Shown in pieces: positions 31,301 through 43,184 of a DNA stretch of 64,000 nt (position 1 is the stretch's first letter; each line of letters opens with the position of its first letter). The stretch covers positions 49,103,431 through 49,167,430 of the forward strand of contig NC_086381.1 in the NCBI RefSeq assembly GCF_036588685.1, written 5' to 3'. Origin of the DNA: Mytilus trossulus. Lineage: Eukaryota > Mollusca > Bivalvia > Mytilida > Mytilidae. Under the pieces are notes generated by a model. The model was not told the DNA's origin, made no database searches, and saw nothing but the letters and a program-made list of their open reading frames with translations. Position numbers and translations under genes: made by a program.

Positions 31301-34300
31301 ATGAGTGCCAATGAGACAAGTCTCCATCCATGTCACAATTTGTTAAAGTAAACCATTATAGGTCAAAGTACTGTCTTCAACACAGCATTTTGGCTCACAC
31401 CAAATAGAAAGCTATAAATGGTCCCATAAATTACTAATGTTAGACCATTCGAACAGGAAAAACAACCATCTAATCTATATGCATGGTTCAAATATTATCT
31501 ATGGGATAAGTCTCTATGCTAATTAGGACGGTTTCCAAATGTGATGAAATAAAAAATAATCTGAATATTTTATTTCTTGAAAAATGCATTCCTCAAATAA
31601 AACTATTAAGATATACATGAGATGCCTAAAAAATACTAAATCTAGTACTGGTTTATAAAATATAATATATGAAATAATGTAAATTTGACTCCCAAACTGC
31701 ACGATCCAAAGTTTCTATTAATCTTCATAACTCCAAAGACTCAAATACACTGTGATTAAATATAATATGTTTTAATGTTTATACAATTCCTTTCTTAAGG
31801 TGTGTTTTCTGAAGGCAATGAGAGTGGTAGGAGATGAATTCATGGACAGAGTTTTGTACTACAAGAAGGCCTGGTTACCAGCTAGACAGTTGGTTGTTGA
31901 TGCTATAGAGAAAAGAAAAGAGGTACTTGTTTTTTTTTCAGAGGCTAGGTCACTGAACAAAGATAATTGATGGTTTTATTTTGAGTACTTATAAACATGT
32001 CCCTCTAGGGCATATTTCAATCAACTTGAAACTTAGTACATATGTTCCCTATGATATGATCTTTCTAATTTTAATGCCAAATTAGAGTTTTATACAATTT
32101 CATGTTTCACTGCCACTGAACATGAATTATGGACACATTCTTGTTACATGTGTATTTGAATGTTTTCATGAAGTAATAAAGAACTATGTGACATGTGCAA
32201 TATCACCCTCCCCCTCCCCCTGTCTGCTAATGTTTTACAATGGGAACATAATTTCTAGTCCCAATTCCATTTTGATTAAACTACGTACAAATTCTGTGTT
32301 TAAGCTTTGCTAACAAGGATCTGACAACACTCAGGTTTGCTTTATTTCTGGTAATTATTACATTGATTAGGGTATAACATTTCAGACTTCATATAATTAA
32401 ATGTTTGTATTCAGAAAAACCAGAAAAAAAGCCTCTTCATGGTTAGTTGGCTGTTTTAAATAGGGTAGATTTTCATGATTGAGGTGTGAATTGTCTTGAA
32501 AAATACGTAAAAACATCATTGAAACAGAGCAGTTGTTTTGAAACATGCATAGGTTTTCTCGTACTATTATACTATTTCTATCTCTTTGTAATTTGATCAG
32601 ATTGTTTGTAGGCAGAACTATTTTCAATGTAGTTAAAATTTTTGGTCATCATGACCTTTTTTAAATGACTTAAATAACTTCAGATAACCGACTTTCTACT
32701 GTTTTTATGCTCCATCTACGATATTTCGTCTGTCTTTTCGTTCGTTGGTCCGTCTGTCCCACTTCAGGTCAAAGTTTTTGGTCAAGATAGTTTTTGATAA
32801 AGCTGAAGTCCAATCAACTTTAAACTTAGTACAGATGTTACTTATTATATGATCTTTCTAATTTTAAAGCCAAATTAGACTTTTGTCCCCAATTTCACGG
32901 TCCACTGAACATAGAAAATGAAAGTGTTTAAAGTTTTTGGTCAAGGTAGGTTTTGATGAAATTGAAGTCCAATCGACTTTAAACTTAGTACACATGTTCC
33001 CTATGGTATGATCTTTCTAATATTTCATGCCAAATTAGATATTTTACCCAATTTCAGGGTCTATTGAACATGGAAAATGATAGTGTGAGTGGGGCATCCA
33101 AGTACTTTGGACACATTCTTGTTGATAATGTTTTTATGCTTTTCAGACAGATCCCAGTGGTGAGATCATGGTGTTGTCATCTGGCGGCTGTCCTTGGAGA
33201 GATCACTTATTTGATATTGAACAAGAACAAAATATATCACCGTCAATCAAATATGTAATTTACTCAGATAATAATGGAAATTGGAGAGTTCAATGTGTTC
33301 CTGTTAGGATTGGCTCATTTGAAAATAGGTTTGTAAAACAATTTTCTCCGCACCAAACATTTTTCTTCAGTCACTTTAATAAAGGATGTTTTGTGCTATG
33401 GTTTTCGTCGAGCCTGCAACTTTTGTTTCAGAAAGCTCAACATAGGGATACTGATCTGGCGGCTACGCGGCGGCGGTGGTGTTAGCTCACTTCTTAAAAG
33501 CTTTATATTTTAGAAGGTAGAAGACCTTAATGCTTCATACTTTGTATATAGATGCCTCATGTTACGAACTTTCCGTCAGTCACATGTCCAATGTCCTTGA
33601 CCTCATTTTCATGGTTCAGTGACTACTTGAAAAAAAAGTTAAGATTTTTTGTAATGTTAAATTCTTTCTTATTATACATGTTATAAGTAAATGGATAACT
33701 ATATGTGGTGTGTGCGTACCTTGCAAGGTCCTCATGCCTGTCAGACAGTTTTCACTTGACCTCGACCTCATTTCATGGATCAGTGAACAAGGTTAAGTTT
33801 TCGTGAACAAGTCCATATCTCAGATACTATAAGCAATAGGTCTACTATAATTGGTGATGGAATGATTGTAAGATGTACATGTCTGGCTGACAGGTGTCAT
33901 CTGACCTTGACGTCATTTTCATGGTTCAGTGGTCAAAGTTAAGTTTTTTAGTTTTGGTCCATTTTTCTAATACTTTATGCATTAGGTCAACTATATTTGG
34001 TGTATGGAAATATTTTATGATCTATATGTCGGTTACCCAGGTTTTATTTGACCTTTGCCTCATTTTCACGGTCCATTGCTAATTTTTAAGTGTTTGTGTT
34101 TTGGTCTGTTTTTCTTTATTTATAAGCAATAAGTCAACTATATTTGTTGTATTGAAGAATTGTTAGCTGTACTGTCTGTTTGGCATGGTTCATCTGACCT
34201 TGACCTCATTTTCATGGTTCATTGATCAATTTTTCATTTTCTTGGTTAATGTTGAGTTTATGTGACAGTTGTAATAAAGCTTTATATTTAGGTCTATCAA

Positions 34301-37300
34301 GATAGTATCAAGGATTAGTAAAGAAGGCGAGACATTTCAGTGTGTGCACTCTTGTTAGCTGTACTGTCTGCCTGGCATGGTTCATCTGACCTTGACCTCA
34401 TTTTCATGGTTCATTGATCAATTTTTCATTTTCTTGGTTAATGTTGAGTTTATGTGACAGTTGTAATAAAGCTTTATATTTAGGTCTATCAAGATAGTAT
34501 CAAGGATTAGTAAAGAAGGCGAGACATTACAGCGTGTGCACTCTTGTTGACTTTTTGTCAGATATTCCGATTCCTATAGTTTTATCCATGTTTATAACTT
34601 GGATTTTTGCCCACTTACCCATACTTTTCTTTTCATAATTTTATTTTAACTTGTTTAGAAAGCCTTTTTTTTTAATCTGATATAATCATGATAATCCTTC
34701 TTATCTTTTCATAGTTTTTATAAGACTATAAAAAAATTTGGTCGTATATTGGTATCACGTTGGCGTCACCGTCGTCGTCTGAATACTTTTAGTTTTTGCA
34801 CTCTAACTTTAGTAAAAGTGAATAGAAATCTATGAAATTTTAACACAAGGTTTATGATCACAAAAGGAAGGTTGGGATTGATTTTGGGAGTTTTGGTCCC
34901 AACATTTTAGGAATTAGGTGCCAAAAAGGGCCCAAATAAGCATTTTCTTGGTTTTCGCACTATAACTTTAGTTTAAGTAAATAGAAATCTATGAAATTTT
35001 GACACAAGGTTTATGACCACAAAAGGAAGGTTGGGATTGATTTTGGAAGTTTTGGTTCTAACAGTTTAGGAATAAGGGGCCAAAAAAAAGGGCCCAAATA
35101 AGCATTATTCTTGGTTTCGCACAATGACTTAAGTTTAAGAAAATAGAAATCAATGAAATTAAAACACAAGGTTCAAGACCACAATTAGTTCGTAGTGCAT
35201 TTCTTTAAGAACATAAATGAAAATTAAAAAAATCCCACCTGCGCTTTCTCAATGAAATCTTTACAGTGTGTTGTACTACTTTTGGGACAAATTATATCAA
35301 AATTATAGAAAACTTCATCGGCTCTAACTCAAAATATGGACAATTTTGTGTTTAGGGTGTCTTGAAATCTTTTGACAGCTTCTGAAGTGCTAATTTTAAA
35401 CCTTTTTCAGCTGGACTAAATCACTACTTTCCTGTAAAATTCTGGACCCAAATTTTTTTACAGTGTAATTTCACCCCCTACTTACAATTTGAGGCATTAA
35501 ACATGGAGAAATAAATTTGGAAGGGGTATAAAAATAAATGGCAAGTAACCCACTGTTAACACTAGGGACTATATTCATGAAAAACAAAAATCAAGGAACG
35601 ACAATTGTGGTCTCGGACCACAAGGTTTATCACCACAAAAGGAAGATTAGGATTGATTTTGGGTGTTGAGGTCCTAACAGTTTAGGAATTAGGGGCCAAA
35701 AAGGGGCCCAAATAAGCATTTTTCTTGGTTTCGCACCATAACTTTAGTATAAGTAAATAGAAATCTATGAAATTTTAACACAAGGTTTATGTCCATAAAA
35801 GGAAGGTTATGATCGATTTTGGGAGTTTGGTCCCAACAGTTTAGGAATAAGAGGCCCAAAGGGTCCAAAATTAAACTTTGTTTGATTTCATCAAAAATTG
35901 AATAATTGGGGTTCTTTGATATGCCAAATCTTACTGTGTATTTAGATTCTTAATTTTTGGTCCTGTTTTCAAATTGGTCTACATTAAAGTCCAAAGGGTC
36001 CAAAATTAAATTAAGTTTGATTTTAACAAAAATTGAATTCTTGGGCTTCTTTGATATGCTGAATCTGAACATGTACTTAGATTTTTGATTATGGGCCCAG
36101 TTTTCAAGTTGGTCCAAATCAGGATCCAAAATTATTATACTAAGTATTGTGCAATAGCAAAAAGTTTTCAATAGCACAGTATTCAGCAATTGCAAGAAAT
36201 CTTCAATTGCACACTATTGGGCAATAGCAAGAAATCTTCAATTGCACAGTATTGTGCAATAGCAAAAATTTTCAATTGCACAGTATTGCGCAATAGCAAG
36301 AAATATCTAATTGCAATAAATTTTCAATGGGAGTTATCTTTCTTTGTCCAGAATAGTAGTTGAATCAACTTAAATCATTGTTTTATACAATATACAATGT
36401 ATATTCACTTTTACTACCAACTGATAAATGAAAACAATCTTTACCATTCAGTGATAACAAGCACTTTATTTTACATTTTAATATTTTATGATGTACTTAA
36501 ATGAGCAGTTTTTGTTGCAAGCTCTATTAGAAATTTGAATTGAGATCAGTTTTGGAAAAAGGGATGGGGGGGGGGGTCAATTTTTCTCATTTCAGATTTC
36601 ATAAATAAAAAGAAGATTAAACATTTTTTTTAGATGATTAATATTCAACAGCATAGTGAATTGCTCAAAGGCAAAACAAAAATTTGAAGTTCATTACACC
36701 ACATTCATTTTGTGTCCGAAACCTATGCTGTGTCAACTATTTAATTACAATCCAAATTTAGAGCTGAATCCAGCTTGAATGTTGTGTCCGTACTTGCCCC
36801 AACGGTTCAGGGTTCAACCTCTGCGGTCCTATAAAGGAGCGCCCTGCCGAGCATCTGGTTGATCATGGTGAAAGAAAAAAAGGTGCTAATGTTATGTTTT
36901 CTGCTGTTTTAGCTCCTTTATTTATATACAAATGAACTATGAATTTGTAACAACTTAATAAAAAGCTTGTTATTTTGAAACAGAGTAGCAAACATCTTTA
37001 AAGCTAAATAAGATCAGATTATTTAATGAGAGAAATGTAATGTAATGTTCAGTAACTACAAGTAATGCTTGTGTTATTTGGTAGTTCTTGTTTGTAGCTG
37101 TCTGCGTTATATTATTATAATTTTGTTTTTTCGTCTATTGTTTTGAATAACAATGACTCTTGTATTAACAAGTTTGAGGTTGCCTTTTTTATAAGTATAT
37201 AGAAGATTGTTATATCAATATGGTTTGTTAACACCCACTAAATCCGTGAATAGAAGTACTACACCAATAAACTTGACTCGGAGAATTTGAATATGGACAA

Positions 37301-37999
37301 ATGATGGATAAGGCATAAAAAAAATCATGTCTGTTTATAGTAAACCAACAGATGCTTATTTGAGAGTCTAGCCTAAGCCATTGACCTTCTGCTGTAAAAA
37401 TGTGAAAAATTCAGTGAGCTGGTATCAAAAGTGAAGATTGAGTTCCCATAAGATTAAATCAATTGTATGATACATCTCAATGTTCACAATCATGAATATG
37501 ACAGCTGTTTTAAGGAGAACCTCAACACATGAAATGAAATAAAGAAAAATGCCGCCATTTTCCAACCAATAACCAAGGGAAATAATAAAATCATTAAAAA
37601 AAGGGGTGAACTTGGCACAGGGACAAGACAACAAAAAATCATGTTGCAAAAAAATAAAATAGGAGAAAAAAATGAAACACTAATCTACCATATTGTGTTT
37701 TTTTTAAGTACCATTAATAACACATGTATATATATATTTTTGGCCTATTGAAGGTTGTTACAATAAGAATTGAATTATTTAATTTGAATATCTTGTATTA
37801 ATGTTTTGTTATGTATTTCAGGTTATCACTCTTATCAGAATGGCAAGGTGTACGAGATGACGCCTTGTCAAAACTGAGTGGAATTCCAGGATGTATATTT
37901 GTTCATGCTTCAGGATTCATCGGAGGGAACAAAACTTACGAAGGTGCAATGGAAATGGCAAGGAAAACAATGAAAGATAGAGACTCAAAAGCAAGCTGA
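25142..37999 (+). CDS. MYG1: MYG1 exonuclease (DHH-family), seven coding exons
   Basis: Splicing seven phase-compatible exons gives 342 residues from the ATG at 25185 (human about 376). The protein contains the family's N-terminal [11 protein letters not shown] (residues 17-27), VVDVGG (60-65), the DHH motif in RYDHHQ (73-78), [38 protein letters not shown] and the C-terminal [19 protein letters not shown]1 is a 3'-5' RNA exonuclease of nucleolus and mitochondria in vertebrates; that role is inferred here. The first recognised exon has a strong acceptor (tttctttcttttttag), so an upstream exon exists. In-frame residues before the ATG ([14 protein letters not shown]) could belong to a longer targeting leader. 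Exons: 25142-25324, 28558-28653, 29021-29251, 30139-30217, 31800-31922, 33147-33328, 37822-37999. Confidence 0.95.
25325..26209. other. MYG1 intron 1, left part
   Basis: AT-rich intronic DNA. No gene or recognised repeat seen. Confidence 0.55.
26210..28136. mobile_element. 1.9 kb TIR element in MYG1 intron 1
   Basis: The outermost 18 bp, TATATGGACCATAATTTG, are perfectly inverted at both ends, and weaker pairing extends to about 37 bp. The ends lie within TA/TATA, which fits a TA-target (Tc1/mariner-like) insertion, but the exact duplication is ambiguous. Inside, a gtgacaggaaacca block is repeated about 155 bp apart (near 26378 and 26530). No intact transposase is seen. Confidence 0.7.
28558..28653 (+). 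CDS. MYG1: MYG1 exon 2, DHH motif
   Basis: 96 bp, tgtatttcag acceptor, GTAAGC donor, phase 2 on both sides. Encodes [21 protein letters not shown]. Confidence 0.95.
29021..29251 (+). CDS. MYG1: MYG1 exon 3
   Basis: 231 bp, ttttttacag acceptor, GTAAGG donor. Encodes [20 protein letters not shown] and [20 protein letters not shown]. Confidence 0.95.
29560..29790 (+). repeat. Dispersed repeat D, forward copy in MYG1 intron 3
   Basis: Shares tttcccttkgttattggt, the ccttaaaacagct segment and tgaacattgrgatgtatca with 37440-37670, which is in the opposite orientation. Confidence 0.72.
30139..30217 (+). CDS. MYG1: MYG1 exon 4
   Basis: 79 bp, tacttttag acceptor, GTAAAC donor. Encodes [20 protein letters not shown] and ends in phase 0. 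Confidence 0.93.
30297..30565 (-). repeat. tRNA-derived SINE-like repeat
   Basis: On the minus strand it has a Pol III B-box-like GGTTCTATTCC (30528-30538), which matches the consensus at 10 of 11 positions within a tRNA-like 3' half. The body includes acgtgcaagagatatggccc, a repeat common in mussels. Lies in MYG1 intron 4, about 80 bp after exon 4. No clear A-box was found. Confidence 0.6.
31140..31370 (-). repeat. Family B repeat fragments
   Basis: Two short reverse fragments share gagtgccaatgagacaa followed by ctccatcc, at about 31152 and 31300. Confidence 0.65.
31800..31922 (+). CDS. MYG1: MYG1 exon 5
   Basis: 123 bp (41 codons), tttcttaag acceptor, GTACTT donor. Encodes [20 protein letters not shown] and [13 protein letters not shown]. 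Confidence 0.93.
31988..32155 (+). repeat. Truncated copy of mussel repeat F
   Basis: Contains cttagtacatatgttcccta, tgatctttctaatttta and ggacacattcttgtt, as in 32700-33130. Confidence 0.72.
32700..33130 (+). repeat. Mussel repeat F (about 430 bp) with internal duplication
   Basis: Starts at ctccatctacgatatttcg, contains two copies of a ~180-bp 'aagtttttggtcaag...' segment, and ends at ggacacattcttgttg, just before MYG1 exon 6. Recognised as a high-copy bivalve repeat. Confidence 0.78.
33147..33328 (+). CDS. MYG1: MYG1 exon 6
   Basis: 182 bp, gcttttcag acceptor, GTTTGT donor. Encodes [20 protein letters not shown] and [19 protein letters not shown] long dispersed repeat ends only about 15-20 bp before this exon. 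Confidence 0.93.
33390..34545 (+). repeat. Mussel repeat G (about 1.15 kb), with repeated TGACCTTGACCTCA motif
   Basis: Starts at a foldback gtcgagcctgcaac...aaagctcaac and ends at gtgtgcactcttg. Internal degenerate repeats of about 150-190 bp each carry a 'gaccttgacctcattttcatgg'-like core (about 33593, 33760, 33903, 34050, 34196, 34388). The last 192 bp are tandemly duplicated (34161-34352 and 34353-34544). Lies in MYG1 intron 6. Confidence 0.8.
34730..36340 (+). repeat. Mussel repeat H (long dispersed repeat)
   Basis: Successive degenerate units of ~170 bp contain 'aatagaaatctatgaaattt' and 'aaaggaaggttgggattga'. At 36140-36320 comes a ~37-bp tandem of 'ttgcacagtattgtgcaat'. A diverged relative lies at 41330-41640. 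Confidence 0.75.
36715..36870 (+). repeat. Dispersed repeat I, copy 1
   Basis: Shares cttgccccaacggttcaggg and cctctgcggtcctat with 41905-42040. The ggttcaacctc stretch resembles a Pol III B-box, but no A-box was seen. Confidence 0.65.
37440..37670 (-). repeat. Dispersed repeat D, reverse copy in MYG1 intron 6
   Basis: Reverse complement of the 29560-29790 repeat. Confidence 0.72.
37822..37999 (+). CDS. MYG1: MYG1 exon 7 with stop codon
   Basis: Follows tgtatttcag. Encodes [20 protein letters not shown] and [19 protein letters not shown], and stops TGA at 37997-37999. Confidence 0.95.
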
Positions 38000-38289
38000 T
38001 GGAGTTGATTGTCTAATCTGAGTTAAGAAGTATTGGATTTAATGGCAGCATAATGTATCGTTTAGATTATTGGAGAAATTTTGAATGTCAGTAAACGACT
38101 TTATATGGGACCTGCAGTCTTATTTCCAGTTTTGTAAACAAATGATACATTATGATTGAAAAGTCAGAAAGAGGCTAACAAAGTATATACAGTTTAAATG
38201 TTTTTCATTATTGTTTGTGCTGTAATTGATCTAAAAGTTTTTTGATAAATAAGTGCTTTTGAGGTGAACTCGTGATGATCAGAATTGTG

Positions 38290-38295
38290 AATAAA
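38290..38295 (+). terminator. Candidate MYG1 polyadenylation signal AATAAA
   Basis: First AATAAA after the stop codon, about 290 bp downstream. A later one near 39360 is also possible, so the 3' UTR end is not fixed. Confidence 0.45.
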
Positions 38296-39840
38296 ACAGT
38301 TTATGGTAATTTTTATAAAAATATGAAAGTTCCATATTCCCTCTAGAGTCAAGTGAAGAATCGCTTAAGATTCTATTTTTACAAAAATAATAGTTATTCA
38401 CAGTACTTGAGGAATATGAATTTATATAGTACACATGTTTAATTTGTATCAATTTATTTCTATTCAATCTATCATCTATGATGAAATCATTTTTATATAA
38501 GATCATTTGATAAATTTTCATAGTTTGTGTTGATATTAAGAAATCTGAAATGGAGTTCCAACCTGATCTGATATAAAAGTCAAAATGTTAAGTTTGTATG
38601 CTAAACAATATTTTCCTTTGAATATCTGTTGTATGAACATGATGAATATTATGTATAAAAAATATATGTAATAAGACCTTTACTTGATTTATTATTTCTG
38701 TACATATCATGCCTGTTGTCCAAAGTAGTTACGATTTGAAAATTCCTTTGGAAACAGCAGTTCCAGGATACAGTAGTTAGTTGAATCTGTCATGTGACTT
38801 CAATCACCATGTGACCAAAATGTAGGCATCATCATTTCCAACACATGTTGAGCAAACAGGTGAAAAAGTTTAAACTTATACTGCACACAATATTTGGGGT
38901 ATTAAAATCTAATAAGATGATCACTCTTTCTCAGTCATTCAGGAATCAAGATTATTTACCTACGGAACATAAATTATTTCTATTCTTGCCTACAGAATGA
39001 TGACTCTGAAACTGCTGGAAACTTTAAATAAAAAAAAGGATATAGACCCACCACCTTTTATCTGGTAAATGACTCCATAAAGGGGAGTGAAATTGACTAT
39101 CTTTTCTGGTGAAAGACATTTTTACAGAAATGTTTCAAGCACTTATGTTTGCAAAAATATGAAAAACTGTCATTTAGGCTGAACTCTTTTGTTAATTTTC
39201 CCCATCATAGTTTCAATTTTCCAACATTATGCTTTACGCACCAGTTACAACTCTTTATAGTTGAACTCAATAATTTGAAGTACTGATACTAAAAATATAG
39301 GTGTATTTGATGACTAGTTCAAATATTTGTAGTTTTTCACTTGCTTTCCATCACAATATGAATAAAGAGAAGTTTTTTAAAACACAACCAAATCACCCAC
39401 CATGACAGCATTTGGTCCAATCACAAGGGATTTTCGAGCATGCATATTCTGTTGCCATAGTTTTAAAGCGTCCTTAAGTTCAAAGGGCACAAACAGAAAC
39501 TATACAGACTACGTCTGAAAAACACATGGATGCCTATTAAAAAACAGTAAGTCTTACAGAAATAGGAGAACAATCCTATGACATCACCATGGATGAATAT
39601 GACAACTTAAAACATTTAACAATTATTAGCTCACTTGGCCAAAACATTTTCGCTAGCCAAGGGTTTCGATCCACTCCAGCTCTCTCCACCCTTGGCGGAT
39701 TAAGCCAACATCCGTAATTACAATGTTGCGCCATCTATCAGAAGATTAAAGTCAAGCTCATTCCTAATACATTATTCTTGTAAAATGGTAGCAATAAAAC
39801 TCTTCAATTTGAAGGTAAAAACACGGATGGGTCTAGATTC
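38296..39840. other. Region downstream of MYG1
   Basis: AT-rich, possibly partly 3' UTR. No further gene supported. A short repeat-like block with ccaagggtttcgatccactc lies near 39650-39710. Confidence 0.5.
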
Positions 39841-39843
39841 TAC

Positions 39844-40743
39844 ACACTTGGGTGGGACTTGTTTCTAGCAAACGGCTTACGCCGTTAGCCGTCGGCAAAC
39901 CGGCATGACACTTGTTTGTAAAAATATTTTGCACTGCGCATGCCCGGCTTACGCCGCTACAGCCGGTTTGATTTGACCGGCTAAGCGGCGAAAAACATGG
40001 CCGACTGTTGTTAGAACCGAATTTGTGCATTTAAAACTATTATAAATCATCGCCAAATGCGGTAAAACGGCATAAAACCTAACTAAACAAACTAACATGT
40101 GTATTTTTATACTGTACTAGAATTGCCGAGGTTTCAGGGAAGATAAGTATTTGTTCATAATTGAGCTTACTTTAATAAAATATTTCGTTTTTCGTAACTC
40201 ATTGTAGTCACCCTTTATAAATAAATTATTTATTGTTATTATTATTATCATATTTATCCTGTTGTTAATTGTTAATAAGTTATCAACGTATATCAATGCT
40301 TTCTCGCTCTTGAGAACGTTTTTGTTAAAAGCAGGACGAAAGATACCAAAGGGACAGTCAAACTCATAAATCTAAAACAAACTGACAACGCCATGGTTAA
40401 AATGAAACAGACAAACAGAAAAATAATAGTACACATGACACAACATAGAAAACTAAAGAAAAAACAACACGAACCCCACCAAAAACTAGGGTTAAGTTGC
40501 GAACGTTTAATAAAAATATCACAATTCAGTCTGTGAAAGATATAGTTGCAATTTTCCTTCTTCATCGTCCTCAAACAGCTGGAATAGGCCATTACCTATT
40601 ATAGCTGGTAGTAATGGTCCTTGAGCAGCCATGTTAGATTTGCCGGTATTTAAGCCGTTCCACTTGTTTCTCGCACAAATAGGCGTACGCCATTCACATG
40701 ACCGGCGCATGACCGGCTTACTAGAAACAAGTGCACCCTTGGT
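39844..40743. mobile_element. GC-rich foldback element with a nested family C repeat
   Basis: The ends are inverted: acttgtttctagcaaacgg (left) pairs with the complement of tactagaaacaagtgcac (right). The arms, about 180 bp, are rich in CCGGC/GCCGG and further pair around catggccg and cagccatg. A family C copy (40325-40500) interrupts the middle. No coding capacity seen. Confidence 0.7.
40325..40500 (-). repeat. Mussel dispersed repeat family C (reverse copy)
   Basis: Contains aaagataccaaagggacagtc and cgaaccccaccaaaaactag (minus strand: tggtggggttcgtgttg). Related copies: 47050-47115, 51060-51260, 57555-57680. Confidence 0.75.
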
Positions 40744-41329
40744 TAAGCCAATCATTATTAGGATATATATATGTATTAGATATGAACTTGCGAACCAGCA
40801 TGGTCAACATGGCTAAAATTATATACTTTGACCTATAAAATTGTAAACTTTTTATACAATGTGACTGGGATGGAGAGTTGTCTCATTGGAACTCATGGCA
40901 GATTTTCTCATTTTTATATAGGCACTGGCTACTGTTACATAGAAATGTTACAATGATAAAATAATTATTGTTACTTTGGAGACTAATTACGGGAATGCGG
41001 GGTTGGGTAAGGAACTGATTAATTACGAATGTAACAATAATATTTGTGTCTACGGTTACATTGTGATATTGTAACATTAATGCACCACAATATATGATGG
41101 GACTAGTAGTATGTACTAAAATAAAACTTGAAAACTTTTAACATAAGTTGATTTTTATAATATTGCATGCATACATTTTTTTAAATATTTATTTGCAATG
41201 ACAGCACTTTAATTTTTTGTCTGACGCATTTTTGGTGAAACCACACACCAGTCATGCGGCAATTTGCAAATACAATTCCATTCTGCAATATCCCTTTTAA
41301 TACGACAGCCAAAAAAATTTTGTATCGTA

Positions 41330-42110
41330 TAATGGTATCATGTCGTTGTCTGCGTTGTCGTCCTCCAAAAACACATTGAGTTTCCGGACAATAACTTTTG
41401 TTTTAGTGAATGGAACTCTGAATTTTTACCAGAAGGTTCAATACACTAAAGGAAGCTTTGGATTGATTAATTGGGTTATGGTCCAAATAGTTTAGGAATT
41501 AGGGGCCCAAAATAAGCATGTATGAATCTATAGAATTATACAAGTTTCCATACCATGAAGGAATGGCTAGTAATGAATTTGGGGGGTTATTGCTCAAAAT
41601 GTTTTGAAACTAGGGGCAAAGTGGACAATTAAGATAATTTAAAAGCAGTGTAAGGGAGGTAAAGCAAAAACATTTAACATACAATGTTGGGTATGTTCAG
41701 ATTTACCTCCCTTACAATACTTGAAAATCGTGCATAAAGAAGTGCAGGTTTTGGACTTGTTGCAACAAAGGAAGGGGGGGGGGTGGGGGGTAGAAGTTGT
41801 CAATTTTATTTCCAAATATCAAATTTTTGAATAGGTTTGTTTCAAGAAATCTTTAATTGCATAATATTGCACAGTAGATTTGTAAGATCTTAACGTTTGT
41901 TTTGTGTCAGAAACTCATATTATGTCTAAAATTCGATTACAACCCAAATTCAGAGCTGTATCAAGCTTGAAAGTTGTGTTCTATACTTGCCCCAATTGTT
42001 CAGGGTTCGACCTCTGCGGACCTATGGAGCACCTGGTTGAAGTTTTGATGTCTACCATGTTTTTTGTACTCTTGCAATGTTTATATTTTCGTCCAATATT
42101 TTTGTTGGAA
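41330..42110 (+). repeat. Diverged relatives of repeats H and I
   Basis: 41330-41640 resembles repeat H (ggaattaggggcccaaa, taagcat). 41905-42040 resembles repeat I (cttgccccaattgttcaggg). A G-run is at 41767-41790. Confidence 0.65.
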
Positions 42111-42119
42111 GCTTGTTAG

Positions 42120-42740
42120 GTTGTTTCACGTTGTCTTTCAATATGATTTCATTACTCGATTCAGTACTGACTTTATGTTCACCTCCGATTAAGGATATGT
42201 GTGCAGGTTAATACATGACAAGTGAACGCTAAAATTCTCAGCCCATGTTCTTAACGTACCATTGCACTATATTATTCGCCTTTTGCACTACTAAACTGTA
42301 GTTGTATCTTTAAAAACATTAAAACTCATACTTTAAATTTTTTAAACACCATTTAGTGAATATATCAATATCATAAATATTATTATTGTATAACAGCTGT
42401 TATTATTATCTAGTGTATAGCGAAGAACAAATTAACAAAACTGTTATCGTATTACCGTGTCTAAACCTGAAAATACCAAAAACTTTACGACAATTTGCTA
42501 AAAGTACTCATATGAAAACTAAAACTTGAATTAAATACAGTGTGCAATAATTTTCTCCGATGATAAAATAAATATTTTAAGTATACCAAACAGAGTCTGG
42601 AATAAAACCTCGAAAAAACCCCAATAAAAATGTCAGTCCTTTGTTGGTATTTGTACCAGAATCATTTAGGAAAACATTGATAAAGTTTCACCATCAGTCA
42701 GAATTATAAGATCAAGAATAATTTCGTAAAAGAGCGCTAA
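42120..42740. other. Intergenic AT-rich DNA
   Basis: No gene or recognised repeat seen. Confidence 0.5.
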
Positions 42741-42841
42741 TTGAATTTATATCATAATGGTATTGAAAACATAATTAAATACATTTCTAAAAACTATAAT
42801 ATCATTTCTGTTTTCACTAGTGCGTGTTCAATGTTACTGGA

Positions 42842-43176
42842 TCATCGATCTCGCTTTTCTGTTTTACATGTCGCCACTGCGTATCCTTTACATCGATCTG
42901 GCTTTTCTGTTTCACATTTCGCCACTCTGTACCATTTACATCGATCTGGCTTTCATGTTCACATTTCGCCACTCTATCCTTTACATCAATCTCGCTTTTC
43001 TGTTTCACATTTCGCCACTGTATCCTTTTCATCGATCTCGCTTTTCTGTTTCACATTTCGCCACTCCGTATCATTTCCATCGATCTCGCTTTTCTGTTTC
43101 ACATTTCGCCACTCCGTATTCTTTACATCGATCTTGCTTTTCTGTTTCACATTTCGCCACTCTGTATCCCTTACAT
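42842..43176 (-). repeat. Seven-copy ~48-bp tandem repeat just 3' of the GPCR stop
   Basis: Units of 45-51 bp with the core gatctcgcttttctgtttca and tttcgccact. On the GPCR strand a 48-bp unit reads as 16 codons (about TEWRNVKQKSEID), but indels break the frame between units. The repeat begins about 10 bp after the receptor's stop codon, so it is likely in its 3' UTR. Confidence 0.85.
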
Positions 43177-43184
43177 CGAATTAT

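Noticed and set aside
36800..36830. tRNA-like B-box in repeat I
   Set aside because: No A-box or cloverleaf could be drawn, so it is left as a repeat.
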